64,000 nt of DNA, from contig NC_068920.1 of NCBI RefSeq assembly GCF_023091745.1, forward strand, positions 124,280,622 through 124,344,621, in the 5' to 3' direction. The translations under genes and the position numbers were made by a program. Below, one piece after another: positions 47,788-59,420 of this stretch (positions are counted from its first letter, which is position 1; every line of letters begins with the position of its first letter). Under the pieces are notes generated by a model. That model was not told where the DNA came from, searched no databases, and saw only the letters and a program-made list of their open reading frames with translations. The stretch is from Budorcas taxicolor (lineage: Eukaryota > Chordata > Mammalia > Artiodactyla > Bovidae).

Positions 47788-48002
47788 GCCGCTGCTGCTG
47801 CTGCTTAGTTGCTTCAGTCGTGTCCGACTCTGTGTGACCCCATGGACCCCACCAGGCTCCTCTGTCCATGGGATTCTCCAGGCAAGAATACTGGAATGGG
47901 TTGCCATCGCCTTCTCCAGGGGATCTTCCCAACCCAGGGATCGAACCCAGGTCTCCCGCATTGCAGGTGGATTCTTTACTGTCTGAGCCACCAGGAAAAC
48001 CC
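47788..48002 (-). mobile_element. Bov-tA SINE, minus
   Basis: It runs from a (GCT)n start to GAGCCACCAGGAAAACCC and is well preserved. The Bov-A part lacks about 8 nt (GGACCCCACCAGGCTCC). Confidence 0.94.
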
Positions 48003-48024
48003 AAGAAGACTATAGTGGGTAACC

Positions 48025-48100
48025 TATCCTTTCTCCAGGGGATCTTCCCAACCCAGGAACTGAACCAGGGTCTTCTGCATTGCAGGCAGATTCTTTGCCA
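48025..48100 (-). mobile_element. Second Bov-tA fragment (tRNA-related part), minus
   Basis: CTCCAGGGGATCTTCCCAAC to GCAGGCAGATTCTTTGCCAG repeats the 3' half of the adjacent SINE. It is a partial tandem copy in the same orientation. Confidence 0.85.
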
Positions 48101-48160
48101 GCAAGGGATGGACTGTAGTTGACATTTAGCCCTGTAATTGACAATTAGCCCTGTAATTCT

Positions 48161-48404
48161 TTTTTTTTTTTTATGTTTATTTAGTTATTTGGCTGTGTTG
48201 TTAGTCGTGGTACTTGGGGTCTTCGTGGCAGTGCACACTGGCTTCTCCCTAGCTGGGTGTGGCCTCCAGAGTTCACGGACTGTAGCTGTGGTGCTGGCTC
48301 AGTTGCACTGCCTCAGGTGGGGTCTTAGTTCCCTGACGGGACTGAGCTCACGTCCCCTGCATTGCAAGGTGGATCGCTAACCATTGGCCCACCAGGGAGG
48401 TCCC
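48161..48404 (-). mobile_element. CHR-2-type SINE, minus, with 16-bp target-site duplication
   Basis: A T-rich start, then TTTATTTAGTTATTTGGCTG, ends with CCATTGGCCCACCAGGGAGG. TTAGCCCTGTAATTCT (48145-48160) and TTAACCCTGTTATTCT (48405-48420) form a TSD with two mismatches. The left copy is itself preceded by another TTAGCCCTGTAATT at 48126-48139. Confidence 0.92.
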
Positions 48405-48420
48405 TTAACCCTGTTATTCT

Positions 48421-49020
48421 ACAGAGTATCTTGATTTTCCTAGACCTTAAAGATACTTTCTTATCTGAAAGAACTCCCCCTCACAACATTTGTAAATCAA
48501 GAACAAAACCTTTGCTAGTAACAGCTACTATGGAAATATTTAGAGAGCAGAGGGCAAGATATCAGGAACGAACCTATTTGGGGTGGGAAGTGAGAATCTG
48601 TATTAATCAAAATTGTTTCTAGTATATCATCTCCAGCCATTGGCTGCCGGATTCCTGTGATAGGACTCTTTTTAGACTGCCCTGCCCACCCTTTTTACTC
48701 GGAAGCCCACCCACAGAGTTCCACATCACTTCAGGGTTCTTTGGGGAAATTGAAGAAAAGAAAAAACAAAAACCATGTGCCATGCTAGGAGAGTGGGTAT
48801 ATTTATTTTGGAAAAGTTTGGCTCCTGAAAATGAGAATGGGATTGGGGGAGGAGCCATGACCGCAGTGGCAAGGACTGTTCCCTGCTTGGGCTGAGGGGC
48901 TCAAGGGAAGTGTTCCCTTGTTCAAAGAACGTCCTCCATAGCAAAGTCACCACAGGGACTAGAATTCACTGAGCTGAACCACCGCTGCCAGCTGTGGAGT
49001 TAAACACTTAATGCAGCTTA
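48421..49020. other. Intronic sequence, nothing recognised
   Basis: This is unique sequence without a recognised repeat, and its short frames have no family. Confidence 0.5.
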
Positions 49021-49545
49021 TTTTGCTTCATCTGCCCAATAACTCTAAGGTGCAAGTACTATTACTGTGGGCTTCCCTGGGTAGCTTAGCTGGTAAAAAA
49101 AATTTGCCTGCAATGAAGGAGACCCCGGTTCGATTCCTGAGTCGGGAAGATCCCTTGGAGAAGGAATAGGCTACCCACTTTGGTATTCTTGGGCTTCCAT
49201 GATGGCTCAGCTGGTAAAGAATCTGCCTGCAATGTGGGAGACCTGGCTTTGATCCCTGGGTTGGGAAGATCCTTTGGAGAAGGGAAAGGCTACCCACTCC
49301 AGTATTCTTTCCTGGAGAATCCCCATGGGCAAAAGAGCCTGACACGCTACAGTTCATGAGGTCACAAGGAGTCGGACAGGACTGAGCAACTAAGCACAGC
49401 ACTATTACTATGCTCATTTTTTTCCAGTGGGGCCAAACTGAAGCTAGGAGAGGTTAAGTAACTTGCCCAGAGTCACACAACTAATTAAGCAGAAAGATGG
49501 GACTTCCATGAACCTAGGCAGTCCAACTCCGGAGTCTGAACCTTC
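49021..49545 (-). mobile_element. MIR SINE, minus, split by a Bov-tA pair
   Basis: CCCAATAACTCTAAGGTGCA (left) and GAGAGGTTAAGTAACTTGCC with AGTCCAACTCCGGAGTCTGA (right) are two parts of one reversed MIR. They are interrupted at a precise duplicated target. Confidence 0.85.
49067..49400 (+). mobile_element. Bov-tA SINE pair in tandem with shared target-site duplication
   Basis: A partial Bov-tA (49069-49190, ending GTATTCTT) is followed directly by a full one (49191-49400, starting GGGCTTCCATGATGGCTCAG). ACTATTACT flanks the pair at 49058-49066 and 49401-49409, so the two units inserted as one. Confidence 0.93.
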
Positions 49546-49871
49546 TCTTAGAACAGCTCCAACACCTCCAGCAGAGGAGGCGAGAAGCAAGGTGTAGTAA
49601 GTGCTGAGGAGATGAGGAGGAGGAGGACTCACAGAAAGAGGGGTCACCGTGAGGGCATCCTGGCTTATTTCTTCATCCTGGAGACATCAGTGAGGTTGCC
49701 TGCTCACAGGAGTACCTGAACAGCCCTGCCCTCAGGCTTGTCCAGCGGGTACAGGTGCATTTCATCGTGTGGAGGGATGGGAGGCTGGTCCCATCTTGCC
49801 CTGTAGCTAGGCATCCTCAAGCACCTGCTGGCTTTTGGTGTCCTGGGGGGAAGATGCTCCGGGTCTTGCCA

Positions 49872-49980
49872 AGATGAACCTTGTGGTCCTTGGACAAGCA
49901 GTGCAGCATCCACATCTCCTAGGAGCTTGTTAGAAATGCATAATCTCAGGTACCTTCCCTGCTAAATCCAAACCTAGACT
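49872..49980 (+). mobile_element. MER5-type hAT DNA transposon remnant
   Basis: GGTCCTTGGACAAGCAGTGC, then GGAGCTTGTTAGAAATGCAT and AATCTCAGG, follow the reversed MER5A order. It is an ancient non-autonomous Charlie-group element. Confidence 0.75.
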
Positions 49981-49984
49981 CTTT

Positions 49985-50140
49985 TTTAAAAAAACTTTTT
50001 ATTTTATGTATTGGAGTATAGCTGTTTAACAATGTTACGATAGTTGCAGGTGCACAGCCGAGCGACTCAGTCAGGCATCCGCATATTTCCACGCTCCCTC
50101 AAACTCCCCTTCCATCCAGGCTGCCACAAAATCCCTGCCA
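49985..50140 (-). mobile_element. L1 3' end, minus
   Basis: AACTTTTTATTTTATGTATT, then GGAGTATAGCTGTTTAACAA and CTCCCCTTCCATCCAGGCTG, form a reversed L1 terminus inserted next to MER5. Confidence 0.8.
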
Positions 50141-51468
50141 CACATTAAAGCTGAAATGGCACTGCTCTAAAAAGTTTTATGTTTACTCTGCCCACCAAGG
50201 ACAAGTCACCACTTTTCAGAGTGTGCTGATTTCAGAGTGTGCAGGCTCCGGTCCCTAATCAATTGAGTGGCTGGTGTGTGTGGCAGCACACACCTACACG
50301 AGAGCTGGAGTCTTAGATAATCAGAGGAAAGAAGGTTGGGTGTCTTCACAGACACGTATCAGTAATTCTCCATCCTCTTCTTTCAGATACTGCTTCAGAT
50401 GGCTATAAAATAAGTGAATAAGTGAATGACAGGTGTTTTTTTTTTCAATTACAATTTCTTTCTTGCCCGTTTTCCTGCTACCTCTACTTCATATCTCTTC
50501 CTTCTCCCCAAAGACTTGCTAATCTACATCTCACAACCTCGTTCCATTTGACTTTGTGTGCAAAGGAATCTGTGCAGAATATCATCTCTTTTTTTCCTCC
50601 TTGATCCATGGTATTTCCTCTCACTCCAGCTTCTGTCCCAGGAGGTGGGTCCCACTCTCTCATCCACAGTAATCTGCCTTCCGCTGCCTTGGTGCCCTTA
50701 CTGTGCACACCATGACCTTGCTTCACACCTCCTCATAAACGGAAAGCAGAATAAAAGGGCATCAGTAAGGAATGAGGAGAGCACCCACAAGTACCTGGAG
50801 GGAAGATTCCCTAGGAAGCCAGGCTGGTCAAGATGGACTGATGGCCCGCATTTAACCAAGTCACAGAGCTCAGTGCCAAGGCTCTGTTCATCCAGCCACA
50901 CAGACCAAAGAAGTGAGAGCAAACACAGGGATAGAGTTCCCACAGAATGGAATCCATACCTTATCCTGGTTTATCTGGAGTCATTCAAAAATAATGTGGT
51001 CCAGATGAACAGAATCCTACTTTTTTAAAATAAAAAAATATTTTTAAAATATTTTAAGATGTAGGGACATTTTTAATGAAACTGTCTCCGGACTACGTGT
51101 ATGCTCTATCATATCTGATTACAATCAACTTAAAAAAATAATGGAAAGTCAGTAGATACATGAGTTATGGCCTTGCACCTTATCTTTTCTTGTTTATACA
51201 GCCTCTTTAGCATTTGTAGAGCTGCTTTCCCTAAAGCTAAATGGCTCTGGTGTGCTGTGCTTTTTAGGTGCTTATTTTTTGCCTGTTAATCATCCTATAT
51301 TTTTACAAAGATTTCAGCCTACAAACTATAAAGCAGGAAACCAGATGAGTAAACTTTTACAAACTGTATCTAAAATAAACATAACAGTTCTCTGATTAAG
51401 GAGCTTTTGGTCATTTCTCTGTGAAAAGTCTATGAGCTTTAACTACATTTAACCTGTGATTTTTAATC
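50141..51468. other. Intronic sequence, nothing recognised
   Basis: A 156-codon plus frame (50558-51028) overlaps minus frames, has no recognised domain and ends in A/T-rich sequence. I regard it as chance. Confidence 0.5.
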
Positions 51469-51646
51469 CAGTGGTTCCCAAACTGGGCTGTGTACATTTT
51501 AATCATCTTGGAGCTTTAAAAATAGCTAATGCTGGACTCTCACACTCCAAAATACTAGTTTAATTGGTCTCGAGTACAGCATAAGGCATCAGCGTCTGTA
51601 AAAGCTGCCACGTGATTTCTTGTGTAGCCAAAATTGAGCAACACTG
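51469..51646 (+). mobile_element. MER5-type hAT DNA transposon remnant, full width
   Basis: It starts CAGTGGTTCCCAAACTGGGC and ends GAGCAACACTG, the inverted-terminal pattern of MER5A/B, with a 180-nt body in between. Confidence 0.8.
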
Positions 51647-52032
51647 CTTCTAATCTTCATGCCAGAGACTTTTTTTTTTTTAAATCCTACTTTTCAACTG
51701 TATCCTATACAATTTTTGAAGAAATGACCTCTTTGATAAATAAAATGTTTTCCTATCTGTGTAAAAATGTGTGTGTGTGCACCTGTATACATACACACAT
51801 GCAGAGCATATAGAAGAATAAAAATAAATTATATGGCAAGCTTTTGAAGATATCACAAAGTAAATGATGTGTCTGCCTGTCTATAAGAGTGGCATTTGTT
51901 TTTTTGTTTGTTTGCTTTTTACTGACAAACCATTTATTTTCATGGTAATATAGAGCTTCGTGACCATTCACTAGTATATATTTAATGTATTTTGGAAGGA
52001 ATATTTCAAGCATTGAACTTGTCATACACCAA
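51647..52032. other. AT-rich intronic sequence
   Basis: A T run lies at 51670-51680 and a short TG/CA-rich stretch at 51769-51800. No interspersed repeat was recognised. Confidence 0.55.
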
Positions 52033-52158
52033 AAGTGAAGTAAAGTGTTAGTCGTTCAGTCATGTCCGACTCTGTGACCCCATGGACTATAGCTTGCCAG
52101 GCTCCTCTGTCCATGGAATTCTTCAGGCAAGAATACTGGAGTGGATTGCCATTTCCTT
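52033..52158 (-). mobile_element. BOV-A SINE monomer, minus
   Basis: GTGAAGTAAAGTGTTAGTCG, then TTCAGTCATGTCCGACTCTG, end with GTGGATTGCCATTTCCTT. It is the only young SINE between 49.4 and 60.7 kb. Confidence 0.92.
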
Positions 52159-53124
52159 ATTTTATTAGTAATGTCATACATTACTATAATATTAAAAAAT
52201 AGGCAAATGCTGGGTCCTAAAATACTTTCTGAGATGTTGATTCCAAACAAAAGTTTATGGTTTTATATTGTTTTACCTTTGCAATTGAAGTGTGTTTTCA
52301 TTTTGTTTCTTGGAAAAGAGTCGGGGATTTCCATTTTGTTTTATTGTTAGTATAAATACATAGATTTCAGTAATATTTTGCTGTACACTCACATCCTGAA
52401 ATTTCTAAGACTTCATTAAGGAGTTATGCTGTTTTTGCAGGGATTTTCCATGGTGTTTGGTTGTAAAAAATTGCTGAATGGATGAAAAATGAGTAAAATG
52501 TAGTTTTTTCTTCTTTCCTATTCATCATTACTGTTTGTTTTCTGTGTGTAGGCAACTAATTTGCTGTTGTTCCTTTGGAGGGGGGATTTCAAGTCAAAGA
52601 GTCACACTGAATTACTAGAAAAAGGTATTCCTATCTCAAAAGAACAAAGTATACAATGATTTAAGGAAAAAAAGTGGAAAATATTTAATTTTTGCTATAG
52701 TTGTATTGTCCACCGTACTCTTATTTGTATGAACACTTAGATAAACTAAATCCAAAGTAAACTATAAATATGATTATTGGTTGACTCCATCTGACAGTCT
52801 TAACTTACTTCTAAATTCCATGAATTTAGAAAGTCCAGTTTCTTCCTTTAATCCCATCAACTACACATTAAAACTTTAACAAAAAAAATTTTTTTTTGTT
52901 ATCTGTAAAATCCAGCAACTATTTTCATTCTGGGTCTCAGTTATTTAGTAAATTTCCTTCTTTGGTTTTCACTCAGTTATGTTTTATGCATTATTTGAGT
53001 CGACAATGAAGATAGAAGCTTAATGGAATGTGTGATTAATGGGAAAGAAGTTATTCCAAATGTATTTCGATAGGCTGGCAATCTCTGAGTAATAAACACC
53101 CAAATTATGAATGAAATACACATA

Positions 53125-53161
<37 letters not shown>

Positions 53162-54261
53162 TGTCCAACCTGGATCTTTTACTCCTGTTCTCCATGCTTT
53201 ACATCTACAGGACCCATTTAGTACCATCATAGTTTCTGTAAGAAGCACTTGACTTCCCAAATAGAGGCCAGGGATTGGGGTCAGGGGGTGGGGGTTGTGG
53301 GTTGTAACCATCAGTTAGGAAAGTGACACTGGGCTTTTTTGAAAGATTGGCATCCATTGATTAAAATACACAACAAGCCATATATGTTTATTTTTAACTT
53401 TATATCTCTTCATGAAATCCTGCCATTAAAAGTTCATTTACTTTAACAACTCTTTTAAAAATTCCAACACTTCTGGGAAGGTGAGAAAGGTATCAGTGAT
53501 TCATTCCTAGTCTGAATTAATTCTTTCAGTTTGCCGGCTATCTGAAGTCTGCCTCAGGTCACCTAGACTGAGAGGCTGGGGATTGTGATTGGCAGGAGGT
53601 GACGAGCGGGATTTCATAACAGGAAGAGAATTGGTCCGGTAATGTGACCATAGTCACAAGTGCTTCTATAAGGCATTGGGATACTTGGAAATCCCAGGAG
53701 AGGGAAACGATTTAGCAGAGGAAAGATCTAAAAAAAAAAAAATAGAGGTACTAAAGACAATTACATATATTTTAGTATTTTCCTAGGCTGGCTCTATGCA
53801 CAGAAATATGAGAAGAAACTCATCTTCCTCCTTATTTTTGCACCTTCTGACTTCCTGTACCCAGGGCTCACATGTCAGGTGGAACTTCATTCACTTAATG
53901 AATTACTTTGGCTTTTGGTGAACTAGACTTGGAAAGTATCACCATTCATCACTTGCTTCTATGGGAAAATACGTCCTGATGTCCAAGAGACCTGCTTACA
54001 AATTAACTCCAGAATGTAACGGGTGCCTAAATAGGGGTCCACCTGAATAGACTCTTTGTTTTCCCATTGTCCCTTCATTCTCCAGTCTTGGTTTGGAATG
54101 GAGAGGTTTCTTAGGTTGAACTAGAAAGAGACACTGGAGGTTGAGGCTTTACGTGGTAAAATTTATGTAATACCAGAGCATGCAATGGAGAAGATACTGA
54201 TGACCCCACAGAAATACCTTTATAGGTCATAACTCTTAGAAGCCTAGGGATGAACACTTAA
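52159..54261. other. Intronic sequence with a (CA)n microsatellite
   Basis: It contains a (CA)n of about 17 units at 53126-53159. The remainder is AT-rich and unassigned. Confidence 0.55.
53126..53159. repeat. (CA)n microsatellite
   Basis: About 17 uninterrupted CA units. Confidence 0.95.
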
Positions 54262-54738
54262 ATCCTGACCACGGCCCCCAAGGCCCTGTGTGGTCTTGCT
54301 CCTCTTTCCTCTCCAGCTTCACCTCCTCTTGCTTTGCCAGGTCCTGGTACCATGGTTGCTTCATGCCTTCTCCAGACAGGTAGGGCCTCTGTACATGCAG
54401 TCCCAACCTGCAATATTTCCCTTCCCTCTGCTGTGTCAGGCTGCCCACTACCAAGTTGACTTTTCTCTCACCTTCAGATTTCTGCTCCAGATCGCTCCCA
54501 CCTAAGTCAATGTCCTTTGTTTCACACACTCATGGATTTATATTTCTTTCTGATGGAGTGCAGTTGTACACTTATTGCTGTGACTATTTTGTTTAATATC
54601 TGTGCCCTCTAACTGGAAAGCACATCAAAACCAGGATGCTTTTGGTTTGGTTCACCATTTATATCTCTAGGGGTTGGCGTTCATGTTTGGGATATAGTAG
54701 GAATTCAGTACATTTTTGTTAAATGAATGAATGAATGA
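54262..54738 (+). mobile_element. L2 LINE 3' end, about 480 nt
   Basis: CCAAGGCCCTGTGTGGTCTT through TCTAACTGGAAAGCACATC and GGATATAGTAGGAATTCAGT to (GAAT)n at 54723-54737 follow the L2 3' region in order. Confidence 0.85.
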
Positions 54739-56539
54739 TAAGAGTGACAGCTTGTGCAAAAGATGGATATATATCCAGAGCTCATTTTTCAATGCTACAT
54801 TTACTCTTTAAAAAAGGAGAGAGTAGGTTCATAGGGAGAGCTCCTGCTTCCAGGCTCATCTCTTCCCTGGGGTTTCTGTGATATCAGGAGTCCACTAAAG
54901 GGCAGAGTGAGACTGTGAGCTCATTCCGCAGTGGTTAACTATTAATAAATATCTGTCATAGTTTAACAAGCCTAAATTCAACTAGAAAGGAAAAGCCTCA
55001 TAGTGAATTTCTGTGAAGCCAACCTTAGAAAGCATAGCTAGATATTTCTTTTTATAAGTGCCAAGAATATGTTTACTTAAAGTTTGCCCTTCTTGAACTC
55101 TTGATCTTCTCCTCTGCTCCCCTTTCCTCCAACTTTTTGATCAGTGCCATTGATGTATTTGTCCCACTGGGCATTTCCAAAGTCCCTTCTAGGACTCAGC
55201 ACTGCCTGTTGTTGGGCAGGTACCAACAACACCTCATCTTGGTTCCCAAAGGAACTACCTCAACAATTTCAGGAAAGCTGTGGTGGTTAAATAAAAATAT
55301 ATTAGAGTCTGCTTTCCTTTGTTATTTTTCTTTGATCAACTGAGAATCCCTTTGAACTAAGAACAAGGAAACCTTCAACACCTAAGGATGAGAAGAGATA
55401 CAAAAGAGAAGCTGAGTTAACAGAACCCTAATCAAAGTTAAATGTAGAAGTTAACCATTGGATTTAGACTATTATATATGTCTACTGGCTGTAGATTTGG
55501 AGATATAAGAAGTTCACTCAATTTCTTTTGAAAATGCAGAAGAAGGCTTATGAGGGTGTATTATGTTTTCATTTATCTTGCAAAAACCTTTCTGATATCT
55601 CCTAGGATCCTGTGACATGTCAGTTTGTAACAGTATCAGATACTAATGTCCCTGGATACCTGTTGCTGAAGAATTGCTAAGGCAGGTGTGGAGGAGTGCA
55701 ATGGGAAAGACTGACACATGATTTGGCTAAGCCAAGGGAAAATCACAGTTTTGTGTTTGCACCAAAGCTATGAAATGTGAGTCTAAAGTCTGAGCTCAGG
55801 ATCAAATTGTCTGCTTGGGGACAGTTGAGTTTCTTTGCTAGGGTTAAACTGGGAGATTTGTCAAGGGTGGTGGAGGGAAGGTGATATAATTACTTCACTG
55901 AGGGGAAAATGCAGAAGGAAGCAAATAACTCTTGCTCTATTTTTTTATATTGAACTCAGGAAAAATGAAGAAAACAGCAAGCCTTTTAGTTAAGTAAATA
56001 GTTTTAAGTTGTAATTTCAGGGAGAAGAGATGTATTTCTCAAGGGCTACAGTAAACCTTATAAAGAAGTCTGATACTTCAACTCTTAGTTCATCTCTTGT
56101 CCAAGGTTGCTTAAAAATTCTAAGGAAATTTCCCAGCTTCAGAGAATGCATTTTTAAATGTCTTCTTATATTTCATTGGTGAATATTTTTCAAGAATTTC
56201 ATTTAGGTGTGTTTCAAACAAAATTGTAACAGCAGGAAATTGAAACTATGATTTTCTCCAAGTAGTGAAAAAAAGTACATTCCCACATTCATTTTTATAG
56301 CAATTGACAAGGCTGTGCCCTATATATTGGGGTGGCTCTGGGATTAGAGAATTTTAGTGAGGAGTAGGACCAGGCCCCTGTTGTCACATATTCTGTCGTC
56401 ACTGAGGGAACATATATGGAAATCAGAAGACTTGGTAGAGTATGATGTATGTTCGGGTAGAGGAATGTGGGGAGAAGAAAAATCACTCAGAACTGGAGTG
56501 GAGGAATAGTCAAGATTGCTAGAGTCCAGCAAAGAGTCC
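54739..56539. other. Intronic sequence with a CTCF-like word
   Basis: CCACTAAAGGGCAG at 54892-54905 differs at one position from the core of the CTCF consensus. No repeat was recognised with confidence. Confidence 0.45.
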
Positions 56540-56900
56540 TTAGAGGAGGTGGTGGTTGAGCCGCATCTGAAAGGTCACCAAGGAGTTTGCCAGGAAGGAT
56601 GCTACAGGGAAAGGCACTGGCACACAGAGGGATGTGAGAGAGCCTTGTGGACGGTGAGATGCTGAGAAGGTCAGGTGGCCTCAGGACTGGGCTGGGGCAG
56701 GGTAGCCAGTGCAGTGCCTGTGGGGATCTGGTGGAAGACAGGCTGGAAAAACACCCCAGAGAGAGATCATGAAAGGCCTTCTATGCCAGGCTAAAAAGTG
56801 TGACCTTTATCCTGAAGGCAAAGGGCAGCCACAGAAGGATTTTAAGTGCCAGGGTCATACTATCAGAAACGTGTTTTAGAAAAATCATTCTGGTAGCTAT
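56540..56900 (-). mobile_element. L2 LINE fragment, minus
   Basis: GAAAGGCCTTCTATGCCAGG, CCTTTATCCTGAAGGCAAAG and GATTTTAAGTGCCAGGGTCA, then ACGTGTTTTAGAAAAATCAT, follow the reversed L2 order upstream of its 3' end. Confidence 0.65.
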
Positions 56901-58489
56901 TACACATTCTAAATGAAGACAAAACACCTCCATAAAGCCTCTGAAGTATTCTAGCTGGTTCCTGAGGAAGGCTTGTCTATAATTCTCGCCATTTATCCTC
57001 TTAACATAACACAGAAACATTATCCCCTCTGACTTCTGGCTAAGTAGACACACCAGGATCTGGAGAAGTGGGTTTGAGGTAGGTTTTACATTTTTCCTAG
57101 CAACCTGGCGCACCCAGATAGCCCGACTACAAAGGAAACCTGACCTCCTCACAGCATAGGGGTGTCTGCACCAGTGGCCACTGGAAAGACTGGAGTGTGC
57201 CTGCACCCCCATTTAATAGTTGAATGCCGTATTCTTTTGAGAAGATGTGCTACATGAGAAAACAGAGAAGAGAAAAAACAGAAACCCTTAATATTTAACC
57301 TTGAAACCAGGAAACCCTAAAATTTAACCACCTCTCAACATGACCTGTACAGTCCTAGGCAAGCTTTGGACTGATCATTCACGCAACTTTCAAGGCACAA
57401 TAGAACTGACTCAGTATTGAAAGATAGTGGTTATCATTGACCTTGGTTTTTGAGTCTAGGTACATTCTGGGGACAAAGACTCTAAACACTCAAGGAGGAG
57501 AAAAGTAAAGGTTAAGGAGAGAATGTGGCCTGAAAAGATGGAGCCTTGCAGAGTTGTCAGTGAAATGGTTTGGAAGCAGGGGTGGTTTCCAGCTTGGTTT
57601 CTAGCGAAACAAGAGGGCCCACCACCTTACACGTTCTTCTGCCCTGGCAGTTGAAAGTTCATCTTCCTAATTAGGAGTTTTGCCTCTATGACATAAAGAA
57701 CCCTCTGACTGACAACCCACTTTATTTCTACCTGCTGGCCCACTGCCACGGGAAGTGCCCAGCCCTTGTGATGTAAATATCAGGTGCTTTGGGGTGTTTT
57801 GTTTTTTGCCTCCCTCAGAATAGGTTTGGGGTACTGGCAATCCTGGAGGTAGAGAGGGAGTTAGGAGGGGAAGAAAAATGGGAGTCGGGCTTTGACCTGC
57901 CAAGGAAAGAGCCCCCGCTGACACGGTCAGTCTGACCCATTGAATGGTCTGAATACGATAAATGCCGCTTTATCCTGCCTTGAAAGGCACGAGATAGTGC
58001 AGTCTAAATGCCTGGGCATGCTTAAATAGGCGACCAGGGATGTTTGAGTTGAGCGTGTTTGAAATCTGAGCTCTCTGACAGCCTGGGAGCTGTCACAGGT
58101 CACCTGCCTTGCTCCGCTGGGACGGGCCCAGGTCTCACAAGAAATTGTCCGTAGACGAATTGTAGTACAAATTCCTTTCTTGGTTGGTTGGCCTCTTTCA
58201 CTAGACCATGGCCTATAAAATTTTGTAAAAACAATTCTTAAATATTATTTGAAAGGGCAAATGGCCCACGCTGAAAGGTTTGACAGTTTGACATATAGTG
58301 CATGGTTTTGAGAGCTCGCAACCTGAAAAGTGCGGCCAGGATTCCTCCCCAGCTTGTTAGAAGCCTGGTGTTTTTTAAGCAGTGTTTTGTGGCCGCCCAG
58401 AGTTCCTCTGCTCCCAGCCATCTGACAGGCCAGGAGTCTGCTTCAGTGATCTGAAATCCTTTCAGACTCATTTGTGAGCGAGCAGGAAA
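56901..58489. other. Repeat-free intronic sequence
   Basis: No repeat was recognised, and its frames are short and without family. It leads into the CpG-retaining block. Confidence 0.5.
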
Positions 58490-59420
58490 AGGAGCTGGCA
58501 CCTTTGAATCTGGCGTCCGAAAAGCACAGGACCAGGTAGTGCCAATTAAGGAGCCATGCAGACGATCAGATCAAAGCGGATGGCGGTGGAGTCTTCTGAT
58601 AGCGCTGGAGCCAGTGCCCAAAGAGAGAGGAGCCCAGAGCGGCACTTCAGTGAGGGGGCGAGGGGGGATTTGAGTGGCCCGGTCTCATCAGAGCCAGGGA
58701 AGTCGCCGGGGAGTGGCTTTCTGCACTAGAATGTGCGTGTGCGGCTCAGCGCCCACGGGCTGCCTCTGCGTCGCCAAAGGCCATTTTCAGGAGCCTCTGG
58801 CCCCTCAGTCACTGGCCTGCTAGTTAATTGCCACACGGACTTCATGACACATGGGCAGATAATATGACATTTTCGGTTTCTGTCACTAGCAAACGCCACA
58901 ACGTTGCTTGCACTAGTTGCTAAGAAGCTGTCAGAACCCATTAGCAATTGGCTAAAGTCGCCCTATGGCATTTCCTCATAGCATCAGCAAAACGAGCATA
59001 AATCACCCACTGGAGCCTACTGCTATCCTAATGAGGCTGTAAGCTTGTTTATGGACTAGCATCATTTTTATGATTATTTCCACCTTTTCAGTTTGCCTTC
59101 ATTTGGCGGCAGGAGAAGTCAGCTCCGGGAATGAAGTCACTGCTGACATTTTACAAATGTGGTTCAGAGCCACTGCCTGCTGCCGTGTGGTCGGCCGGCG
59201 GTCCTCCAAGTTTGTTTAGTGATCTTAAAAATAAAAAAAGGAAATAAATCCTCCAGAGACCGCAGAGAAGTGACTGTATCAAATTGCAGTGTGGATGGAA
59301 ATGTGCAAGGTACAATTGACCATTGAGACTTTCTTCTGAGGTGGAGACGTCCGAGATCAATTTTCCAGTTTTAGAAAGTGGAAGAGGTTAAACAATTTAT
59401 TAAGATCTATGAAAGCGTTT
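58490..59420. promoter_or_regulatory. Candidate conserved non-coding element (CpG-retaining, repeat-free)
   Basis: This block stands out by its many CpGs (for example around 58570-58780 and 59190-59205) and by the absence of any repeat. It is rich in homeodomain words: TAGTTAATTGCC, GCTGTCAG (58927-58934, MEIS type), CATTAGCAATTGG, ATAAATCA (58998-59005, reversed PBX-HOX TGATTTAT) and TTTTTATGATTATTTCC. These are sequence observations. Enhancer function and conservation are inferred. Confidence 0.45.

Noticed and set aside
47737..48004. Short frames rich in Ser/Gln and Leu over SINE copies, repeated across the window
   Set aside because: These are translations of Bov-tA and BOV-A2 SINEs. The same peptides recur at each copy on either strand, so they are not genes.
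50558..51028. 156-codon open frame on the plus strand
   Set aside because: Overlapping minus frames, no family resemblance and a low-complexity end. It looks like a chance frame in unique intronic sequence.
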